Source: Chitinophaga sp. GbtcB8 (GTDB taxonomy: Bacteria > Bacteroidota > Bacteroidia > Chitinophagales > Chitinophagaceae). From it: a stretch of DNA of 64,000 bases. The first letter of the stretch is position 1, and every line of letters begins with the position of its first letter. The position numbers and the translations under genes were made by a program. Positions 58,001 through 64,000 of this stretch are shown here, one piece after another. Where the stretch lies: positions 62,001 to 126,000 of the forward strand of contig NZ_JAGXJN010000011.1 in assembly GCF_019091455.1 (NCBI RefSeq), read 5' to 3'. The notes beneath the pieces are model-generated. The model made no database searches. It saw nothing but the letters and a program-made list of their open reading frames with translations, and was not told the DNA's origin.

Positions 58001-58594
58001 GGCGATCTTTGTTTCAGCGGCGGTTTTTGCGGTGGCTAATTTTTGCAGCAAGGCATTAATGTCCTGCGTTTTGGTGTTGCGGTAAGCACCTACCTGGTCG
58101 GTGGTAAGTGATTCCAGCCCCAGCCTGCCGTAACATATTTTTTCATCCGCATCATCGCAGCTGCAGCCGGCTTCCTCCCGGATCTCTGCATCGTTATAAT
58201 CTATCCACACCGGTACTTCATAATCTTTGCTGGTTTCTATCCAGGCATTGCGCACGCCTTTAATGTCGATCACCAGCTTACGGTAATCGTTAATGGTAAG
58301 CGCATTGTTATGCAGGATCTGCCGGGCGGTGTAAAAGATCTGCTTCCAGGTATCGTTATTCAGCTGCTCCGGTGCCAGCAGGTCTTTAATATCAAAGTCC
58401 GTGCGGTAAGAGAGGTCCGTAATGGCGTAGCAAACTGCTTCCAGTATGGAGATGCCGGGGTCTGAATTATTATAATCCGTCCAGATATCGCTGCCCAGTT
58501 TTGAAATGTATTGTATGCCTTTGTCGCGTAACGCTGGATAATCTTCTGCGGGCAGCAGCGGATTGGATTTTATTAAATTAACTGGCTCTTGCAT
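55061..58594 (-). CDS. eCIS large baseplate protein (Afp12-like)
   Basis: This 1177-residue protein begins with a baseplate-wedge-like region containing WTDYNNSDPGISILEAVCYA, the DPGxxxLE motif of phage gpJ/gp6-type and Afp11/Afp12-type baseplate proteins. Next come ITDLSYRTDFDIKDL, a Cys-containing loop (AGCSCDDADEKICYG) and a coiled-coil-like stretch (about 185-235: AAETKIADLTTQIDMPD). The C-terminal region includes MHLVEHLLLRPR near residue 865 and ends with CGVCKDDCSKGLADDVR, a small Cys cluster. It sits between the Afp11-like and tape-measure genes, the usual eCIS order. It should form part of the wedge ring around the spike. Confidence 0.85.
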   Translation of the reverse strand: MQEPVNLIKSNPLLPAEDYPALRDKGIQYISKLGSDIWTDYNNSDPGISILEAVCYAITDLSYRTDFDIKDLLAPEQLNNDTWKQIFYTARQILHNNALTINDYRKLVIDIKGVRNAWIETSKDYEVPVWIDYNDAEIREEAGCSCDDADEKICYGRLGLESLTTDQVGAYRNTKTQDINALLQKLATAKTAAETKIADLTTQIDMPDIDPTKRAALIAEREQLQDQVKHIDKKTTALNTLLEYLSPNNNVLPSKIIEFEGLYNVMVEYEEDVLQADQREEVRQLVLDRLSRHRNLCEDFLSINGVEYEDFGIMASVALEEYADPDQVLAQMFFIIYKYFTPSVPFHTIPQMQERGYLIDEIFEGPALKHGFIDDVELEATDFFRDIRLSDIINEIADIKGIKAITYLHLSSGSQTGDADPDKNFFYQWLNFLREQRKVARIQPAMSQIIFCKERELLTYYTGCPADRRPERMLKLFNDLKVLERKYKLEGHTVDLPIPLGENMELEDYYPVTYSLPMCYGVSDRAGLPNEADEKRRTQALQLKGYLMFFEQILADYLVQLNHLRDLFTFDDTIKHTYFTRALTEIEDLKDLVVDHGAPNPWEQVLKEFTHVIQSLVETPKIFQDRRNHFLDHMLARFSEDLSEYENISAWLTPYKVKERMIQDKIRILKDGEYYQISTNRGKGYNYAQNDIWDTPNVSGTERRVSRLLGFRNAMRRTLAPDYIVVEPVMETDEKTKTQVWKKNKKGQNVNVIKLVDPDNKETVLLTSIEVADGCCTESLISELLEFADDRHNFHFHDELRQRSRKSAGQIGTFWYELWDGTDPEIALAIATGEKFDKSEDRDKAFKRLQYVMDTLNNDEGMHLVEHLLLRPRFDGALDEAGNPILPGMLDICLDTCDLGIGLGQNTEVPPYRKRLYRIPAEKCFDNLPWVLEYIRKNVNPGIGDQSFLFQEAFADGTAPVPLKFRRYENLAKRVKDLQEYGSERVNYTIVSNGEEDPAKLKYSFIIHGDKDIVLAQSSFIFNQKSKQPGAPDVADDIEKEIAQLIIYFSFQLDLYCAADPCDNNEDPYSFRTTVVFPCWPKRFRDATFRNLVEKTVQTESPAHVYTRVVWIGINEMQRFEKVYYDWLQEMAQTELPSYEKVNPLVDVLNTLQPCGVCKDDCSKGLADDVRVKKAVS

Positions 58595-58618
58595 GTCAGC
58601 TTATTTTATGGGAATAGA

Positions 58619-61600
58619 TCATTTGGGGTTCTTCTTGTCTGTTTTCTTTTTAGTGCCGGTTAGCTTCAGCGGTGCTGCGGGCGCTTTTTCAGGCGCCGGC
58701 GCCGGTTTGTCAGTAGCTGGTTTACCTGCGGGAATAGTATCCTTTGCGGCAGGATTTACCGTTGGATTGGCCGGTGCTGTTTTATCTGTTACAGGGGTAT
58801 CCACTGCTGGTTTGCCGGTAGCTGCTTTTACAGCGGCTGCTTTCTCCGCAGCTAACTTATCGGCTGCAGCTTTATCAGCGGTAGCTTTTTCTGTGGCGGC
58901 CTTATCAGCAGTTGCTTTTTCTACAGCTAATTTTTCCGCAGCCAGTTTACCGGCAGCAATTTTCTCAGCTGCCGCTTTCTCCGCAGCTGTTTTTTCAGTC
59001 ACCGTTGTTTTACCCGGCGCGGTGCTTACCGGTGGTTTGGTATCTGTTGCAGGTTTAGACGGTACCGGGTCTGTGGCTTGCGGCGTGCGCGGAACATTGG
59101 CTACGGGGCCGGGTACCGGCGTTCTTGTGGCTACTCTTTGCTCACAGCGCGATGGTTTAACCGGCTCTTCGTAAGGTATAATAATATGTTTGGGTACTGA
59201 TACCAGTATGGAGCGCGGGGTAGAGGGCTGCGCTACTACCACGCCAATAAAGTTCAGCTGGTCCTGCAGCAGGCGTTCCACATCATCACAGCCGGTTAGC
59301 TGGTTCAGCACTTCAGGCATGTCGTTATTTCCCTGGTCGTCATCTCCCTCATCATCTGTTTGCGGAGGGCAACATTCATCCTTACATACAAACAGCAGGA
59401 AGTCGGTAATGAAATCTACATACGGCCTTTCTTCAATGAAATTTACAATGGAAGACGCGTAGATCTTTTGCCCGAACTTCACATCTGCATTTTCATCAAA
59501 GGCCCAGGGGGTCAGGAACTGCACCAGCTCCTCATTCAGCTTTTTCAGGAAATAACCTTTGTCTGTACCGGATACAAATTTTACACGGAAAAAGGTAAGC
59601 ACCTGCTCATACAGCGGGTTACGTGCCCTGATCTGTACAAAGGGCGAACTGCGTTTTTTCAGATAAGCTTCAATATCCAGCAGGGTGCGGCGGCTTGTTT
59701 TAGGCTGCAGCGGGTTAATGGCATTGCGGTTCTTCAGGTTGGCTATTGCCACCAGCAATACATGCCCCGGTGCTACCTGCGGACCGCAGCAGGTGGTTTC
59801 CCCATTACCATCTGAATTTACTTCCGTATGTTCCCTGCAAAGGCAATTAGGATCTGTATGCGGAATACATTTCACTTTGTAAATGCTGGGAAAACGGTCC
59901 AGCACCAGGTGCTCATAATCCCAGGCATTAATGGCGCGTGCCTTATGGCGCAGGCGCTCGCTTACGCGGGTATAAAATTCCTTGCCTACCTCTGCATGTT
60001 TTCCATCAAAAGACGCAAAGGGCTGTGATACTTTACTTACTTCTGCCACCTTTACAGATAGCTTGCTGATGCTGCCTGCGGGCAGCGCATTGTCAAAATG
60101 CGAAAGGGCGTTCCCGTTATCGTCAAATACTACTTCTACGGCCTGCGCCACTACATCCACCAGCATGGGGAAGCGGTCGGCATGTGCGGTTACACTGGCG
60201 CAAAACCAGTGCAGGCCGCCGGTAATAATGGTGTTATTATTGGTAGCATCTTCCGGTACATCTATTTTAATAATGCCGGTGGTCTGAAAATCGAAGGTGC
60301 CGTCAAACACAATGGCTTCACCTCTCAGCGGGCGCCATTCGTTGTTGCTCAGGTATGCCCAGTGCACCGGCGGCGGATCATTTTCTTCATCCTTAGCCGT
60401 GCCTTCTGCAAACTGGAACAGGAGGGACAGCGTTTGCAGGGGTTGTACTTTTTCCAGCCCTATGAATAACATGCCTTCTTCCTGTATATCGCCGGAGTAT
60501 TGGTTCAGCTGTGTGCCGGTATCAATGCCGCTGGCGCTCAGTAATAATTGCGCCAGGTACCGGTCGCTGGCGCTGCGGGCCAGGGCCCTGGACTTGGCTT
60601 TAGTGATGGCTGCACCTGCCGGCTGTGGTTTGCCGTCTGCATTCAGCGTGGGTTTAGTGGCTAAGCCGGCTGAGGTATCGATTGTGCCATTACTATCCGT
60701 TTGCTGGTCGTACTGGCTGTAGGGGCTTGTCCAGGTGAATTGCGGTAGTAAAGATCCTTTTGCATCTACCAGCAGATCGGCTGTTTTACGGCCAAAACGG
60801 GAAGGCAGCTGCTTAATGGGGATCAATACATCATTGAGCTGGGTGAAAGATTTTATGCCACTATTATTGTTTGCGGCCAGGTCTATTTCCACTGCGCCAA
60901 AAGGATATACATGGAAGAACTGGTCGGTACCGGCTTCCAGCGCTGCCAGCTCTGAGTAATAGCTCAGTGAAACTTCTTTGATCTTAAAGAAGGCTGCATA
61001 AGCGGCTGATTGCTGGAAGAAATTATCGTTGTTAGGATTAATGAAAAAAGTATTTTCTACCTGCAAAAAACCTTTGGGGGTTTTCCCGTTCTCAAACAGG
61101 GCAGGATATACCAGGGGCGCCCGTACCGTGGTAATGGGAGTGGAGGGCTGGCTACCCTGTGGATCACCGCCTACGTTCAGGATATTATACGTAAGCTCAT
61201 TTTCATCAAACAGCGGTCCGCTGAAGCTTTCGCCGGATAAGTACAGCCACTGTTTGCTCTGCAGCAGGCTTACCTTATATTCCACCATGCTTTCATTTAT
61301 ATCTAAAGCGCCGCTGTTGTTCACGTGCCGGATGTTCAGCGAGAGTTTTTCCAGCGGCTTGTTAAACACTTCGTTACTGCCAACGTAAAAGGTGCTGCCG
61401 GTTTTGGGATAAGCCGTGAAGGGGTCAAATGGTTTGCCGGGTGTAAGCAGGCCATCATCATTTTGCAGGGTCAGCACTTTTAGCCCGTCAAAATTTGCAT
61501 AGGTATCTTTTACAAAGGCGGCGGCTGTAATGCCACCAGCAGCTGCAGCAGGCGCCGCTGCTGCAATGCCAATAACAGGAATGTGGTTTATAGATCCTAC

Positions 61601-63322
61601 GCGTACATTAATAGACAGGCCGGTGTAGGAAAGATCTTTAAAGCGGCCGGCGGTTAAACCTATATCCGGCCCTACCATCAATTGCATTACCGGGTAAGCC
61701 GTGTTGTAGGTACGGCCTGCGTGCAGCTTGGCATCAAAAGGTATTACCCCTTTTTCTGCTATGGGCAGGAAAATGTAAATGCGGTCCGGAGCGCTTTCTC
61801 CGCTATAGATGCAGGAGCCTAATTCATCCTCGTTATTAAACATATCATCGGAGTACAATTTGGCGAATTGTGCTGCCGTGATTGTTTGATCTATTTTTAA
61901 CCAGCCGTCTTCGCCGGTAAGCCATATCTCCGCCTGGCCTGCATCAAACAGCTCTTTAATGCCGTTGCTTTGCAGGGTTATCAGCCGGTTACCGCCCTGC
62001 AGCAGCAGCTGCGGCGATGCAATGGCAAAACCAATTGCGGTTTCATTGCGGGTGTTTATTTCATCATTAATAATATCCAGCGCTTCGCAGATATTAGCGG
62101 CTGCTCCGGGGTGATTGCTGCCTTTACCAAAAGTGCTCCACTTGGGATAGGGGTCTGTGAACGGTGTGCCGTATCCATCCAGCGAGTTGGCTACCGGGCG
62201 CGCATAGAGGGTGGCAATGTTCTTGCTTTCTTCGTCTGCTTCCAGCGGCAGCTTTTCAATGAACAGCGTTTTCAGCTCTTTGACCTTGGCCTGGTTCACT
62301 ACCAGGGCGCCGTCTGTTTTATATACCTGGTCTTTGCCCAAAGCATCCTTACCGGCATCCAGGGGAGTGCCTGGCGCCAGGTCGTAGGCTGCTACATCTT
62401 TGGCCAGCTCAAACACTACAAAGGCGCGGTCTGGGATGGCCGGTTTTTCCGTGAGCTGTAATACCTCGCGGTAATAGAAATCCAGCACACGGCCGGTGAG
62501 GGTGTTCATCTGGTCCTGCGCTAAACGGAACAGCTGCAGGAATGCAATGAACAGCGCCATGTGCGGCTGGTGGGCCGGGTATTGCTCCATGGCATATTGC
62601 AGGTAGCTTTCAGAATTATCTACCAGCTGGCTCATTACACCATAGAAGCTTAGGAAAATGGAATCTGCGAACAGGGCGGCAAAACGGATCTTATCTTCCG
62701 GCGTAGCGCCTTCATAGATGCTGATGTCTGCATCCACGGGGTCATTTACCTTCCACACATCATCATTTTCAATGGGGCTAAAGTCCAGCGTAAAAGCATT
62801 CTTGGCATCTACCAGCTTAAAACCTTCTTCATAGGCTATCATTTTCTTCACCTGCTCCTGCAGGTTAGATTGAATGGCCAGGTTCAGGTCTACATACAAC
62901 GGGTTTTGCGGAATAGCCAGTGAATACCAGCGGTCCAGCCTTGCCAGCATGCCCAGTATGGGATCAAACAAATTTGCATAGGTTTGCCCGGTAGGCTTCA
63001 GGTCCAGCTTAGCGCGGTTCTCCTCGTAATCCTTTTTGATTTGCGCAAGGTCTATGGTGCCAATGGAGGCGGCAATTACCGCCATATCGCGCCGGAAAAA
63101 TTCACGCCAGCTCACCTGTGCGGGCGGCGTATCATCTTCTACCTGGCTTCCGGGAATATCGTAGAACCGGATCTGTGCGGCATATCTTTTTGCAAATACC
63201 AGCAGGTCTTCAAAACTGCGGCCATCCACCGGTGCATAACCGGGGTCCAGCGCTTTCAGGTACCGGCCCAACTGGCCCGACCCGTCGCGGTTAATAGTGG
63301 TATGACAATGACAATTACTCAT
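58619..63322 (-). CDS. eCIS baseplate J-like protein (Afp11-like) with Ala/Lys-rich C-terminal tail
   Basis: This 1567-residue protein begins MSNCHCHTTINRDGSGQLGR. Much of the middle is a baseplate-J-type protein: IPDRAFVVFELAKDVAAYDL, then LAPGTPLDAGKDALGKDQVY and RLRHKARAINAWDYEHLVLD, with CIPHTDPNCLCREH and a Cys pair in a possible metal loop. From about residue 1437 to 1530 a low-complexity tail of AEK and ATADK repeats takes over, followed by Pro/Ala/Lys sequence ending TGTKKKTDKKNPK. Such a tail is not part of known Afp11 proteins and may form a helical or disordered extension. It lies 59 bp after the gp25 gene and 24 bp before the Afp12-like gene. Confidence 0.85.
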   Translation of the reverse strand: MSNCHCHTTINRDGSGQLGRYLKALDPGYAPVDGRSFEDLLVFAKRYAAQIRFYDIPGSQVEDDTPPAQVSWREFFRRDMAVIAASIGTIDLAQIKKDYEENRAKLDLKPTGQTYANLFDPILGMLARLDRWYSLAIPQNPLYVDLNLAIQSNLQEQVKKMIAYEEGFKLVDAKNAFTLDFSPIENDDVWKVNDPVDADISIYEGATPEDKIRFAALFADSIFLSFYGVMSQLVDNSESYLQYAMEQYPAHQPHMALFIAFLQLFRLAQDQMNTLTGRVLDFYYREVLQLTEKPAIPDRAFVVFELAKDVAAYDLAPGTPLDAGKDALGKDQVYKTDGALVVNQAKVKELKTLFIEKLPLEADEESKNIATLYARPVANSLDGYGTPFTDPYPKWSTFGKGSNHPGAAANICEALDIINDEINTRNETAIGFAIASPQLLLQGGNRLITLQSNGIKELFDAGQAEIWLTGEDGWLKIDQTITAAQFAKLYSDDMFNNEDELGSCIYSGESAPDRIYIFLPIAEKGVIPFDAKLHAGRTYNTAYPVMQLMVGPDIGLTAGRFKDLSYTGLSINVRVGSINHIPVIGIAAAAPAAAAGGITAAAFVKDTYANFDGLKVLTLQNDDGLLTPGKPFDPFTAYPKTGSTFYVGSNEVFNKPLEKLSLNIRHVNNSGALDINESMVEYKVSLLQSKQWLYLSGESFSGPLFDENELTYNILNVGGDPQGSQPSTPITTVRAPLVYPALFENGKTPKGFLQVENTFFINPNNDNFFQQSAAYAAFFKIKEVSLSYYSELAALEAGTDQFFHVYPFGAVEIDLAANNNSGIKSFTQLNDVLIPIKQLPSRFGRKTADLLVDAKGSLLPQFTWTSPYSQYDQQTDSNGTIDTSAGLATKPTLNADGKPQPAGAAITKAKSRALARSASDRYLAQLLLSASGIDTGTQLNQYSGDIQEEGMLFIGLEKVQPLQTLSLLFQFAEGTAKDEENDPPPVHWAYLSNNEWRPLRGEAIVFDGTFDFQTTGIIKIDVPEDATNNNTIITGGLHWFCASVTAHADRFPMLVDVVAQAVEVVFDDNGNALSHFDNALPAGSISKLSVKVAEVSKVSQPFASFDGKHAEVGKEFYTRVSERLRHKARAINAWDYEHLVLDRFPSIYKVKCIPHTDPNCLCREHTEVNSDGNGETTCCGPQVAPGHVLLVAIANLKNRNAINPLQPKTSRRTLLDIEAYLKKRSSPFVQIRARNPLYEQVLTFFRVKFVSGTDKGYFLKKLNEELVQFLTPWAFDENADVKFGQKIYASSIVNFIEERPYVDFITDFLLFVCKDECCPPQTDDEGDDDQGNNDMPEVLNQLTGCDDVERLLQDQLNFIGVVVAQPSTPRSILVSVPKHIIIPYEEPVKPSRCEQRVATRTPVPGPVANVPRTPQATDPVPSKPATDTKPPVSTAPGKTTVTEKTAAEKAAAEKIAAGKLAAEKLAVEKATADKAATEKATADKAAADKLAAEKAAAVKAATGKPAVDTPVTDKTAPANPTVNPAAKDTIPAGKPATDKPAPAPEKAPAAPLKLTGTKKKTDKKNPK

Positions 63323-63381
63323 CGGAACGTCATAATTAATTTATTGATGAATAGCTTAGCCAAACAGTGTTTGGCCCTGCG

Positions 63382-63810
63382 TTATACAGGTTTTACCGTT
63401 TCAATGTTCGTAGCTTCGTTGATGTAGAAGGGGAATACGTAATTGTAACGGGTATTGGTAGTGATAATACTGTATTCAATGTTGATCTCGAGCCGTCCTT
63501 CTGCCTGGAAAGCAGTAGAGGTAAGATTCTCCACAATGATCCTGGGCTCATGGTAAATGAGCGCTTCCCGTACTATTTTTTCTATCATGGCAATGGTGGG
63601 TACGTTCAGCGGATCAAATACGTGGGGCTGCAGGTTGCAGCCAAAGGTGGGCAGCATTACCCGCTCACCGGTAATGGTGGAAAGGATGATCTGTATGCTG
63701 CTGCGTACATCTGCTTCTTCAACCAGCATTTCGGGGCCGTTCCATTCCCTGCGGAAGGTGGGCGGAAAGCTCCAGCCCGTTCCTAAAAAAGATCTGTCTG
63801 TATTTTCCAT
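63382..63810 (-). CDS. GPW/gp25 family baseplate protein (Afp9-like)
   Basis: This 142-residue protein matches gp25/GPW: FLGTGWSFPPTFRREW at the N-terminus, then EADVRSSIQIILSTITGERV followed by MLPTFGCNLQPHVFDP, the EAD/ST.GER..P.FG motif of the family. In phage T4 and in T6SS and eCIS, this protein lies at the core of the baseplate wedge and links to the sheath start. It is 32 bp after the PAAR gene and 59 bp before the Afp11-like gene, in normal eCIS order. Confidence 0.95.
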   Translation of the reverse strand: MENTDRSFLGTGWSFPPTFRREWNGPEMLVEEADVRSSIQIILSTITGERVMLPTFGCNLQPHVFDPLNVPTIAMIEKIVREALIYHEPRIIVENLTSTAFQAEGRLEINIEYSIITTNTRYNYVFPFYINEATNIETVKPV

Positions 63811-63842
63811 GATGTTGTGGTTAGTAGTTGTTATAAAAAAGA

Positions 63843-64000
63843 TCAGCCGCCTATCACCACTGTGGGAAAACCGGCGGCTATTTGTCCGCCATGCGAGGTC
63901 ATATCGCCCTGGCGCGCGGCTTGTTGTCCGCCAATCAGCACTGTGCCGGATCCCGCGGTAATGCTATCCGGGGGACCGGCGCATACACACTGCCCGCCGA
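63843..64000 (-). CDS. PAAR domain spike-tip protein, C-terminal fragment (runs off window)
   Basis: The last 52 codons of a minus-strand gene are visible; the start lies right of 64000. The translation has DSITAGSGTVLIGGQQAARQ, then GDMTSHGGQIAAGFPTVVIG and G-stop, the C-terminal half of a PAAR domain with its HGG and zinc-cone motifs. PAAR proteins cap the spike of contractile injection systems (Afp10 position). The next gene is gp25, consistent with eCIS order. VgrG-like spike, tube and sheath genes are expected further upstream, outside the window. Confidence 0.93.
   Translation of the reverse strand, partial: GGQCVCAGPPDSITAGSGTVLIGGQQAARQGDMTSHGGQIAAGFPTVVIGG

Overview
The window looks like chromosome of a Bacteroidota bacterium, most likely Chitinophaga or a close relative. 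The evidence is a SusC/SusD pair, a type IX secretion (T9SS) type B cargo protein with a PorP/SprF partner, many lipoproteins whose lipid cysteine is followed by lysines, AT-rich promoters of the TAnnTTTG kind, and fairly GC-balanced coding DNA. No tRNA, rRNA, CRISPR array or transposase gene was seen. The genus is an inference from gene content.

Left part (1-18117, all minus strand). A polyunsaturated-fatty-acid-synthase-like megasynthase carries two nitropropane-dioxygenase-like barrels, KS, AT, two ACPs and KR, and is followed by the start of a second KS protein. A complete RND efflux operon (adaptor, pump, outer membrane factor) comes next, then an orphan small protein. The block ends with an ATP-grasp / alpha-E / transglutaminase triad, a widespread but poorly understood operon predicted to make or modify peptides.

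Middle (18657-44913, mostly plus strand). A SusC/SusD/fasciclin/DUF5007-like lipoprotein operon is preceded by degenerate copies of its own 5' end. Then comes a 3965-residue secreted protein with 21 tandem repeats of exactly 111 residues (333 bp) and a T9SS type B C-terminal domain, followed by PorP/SprF and a PorE-like OmpA protein that probably export and anchor it. An M43-like metalloprotease lipoprotein, an AraC regulator divergent from a glutathione-independent formaldehyde dehydrogenase, and a GlcG/HbpS-like protein follow.

Right part (44944-64000, minus strand). This is the distal half of an extracellular contractile injection system (eCIS) operon: PAAR tip, gp25 baseplate, two large baseplate proteins, tape-measure protein and AAA+ ATPase. 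Then come five modular proteins that share an N-terminal Cys-pair head; four also carry all or part of the eCIS-associated DUF4157 domain, and each head is joined to a different tail. Two tails look like the Bacillus Tgl-type transglutaminase, one is a zincin metalloprotease, one has a phospholipase-C/P1-nuclease-like histidine motif, and one is a Cys-rich domain I do not recognise. A 99-residue unknown protein lies between the two transglutaminase-like genes. This payload cassette is the most promising undescribed system in the window. Sheath, tube and spike genes would lie beyond base 64000.
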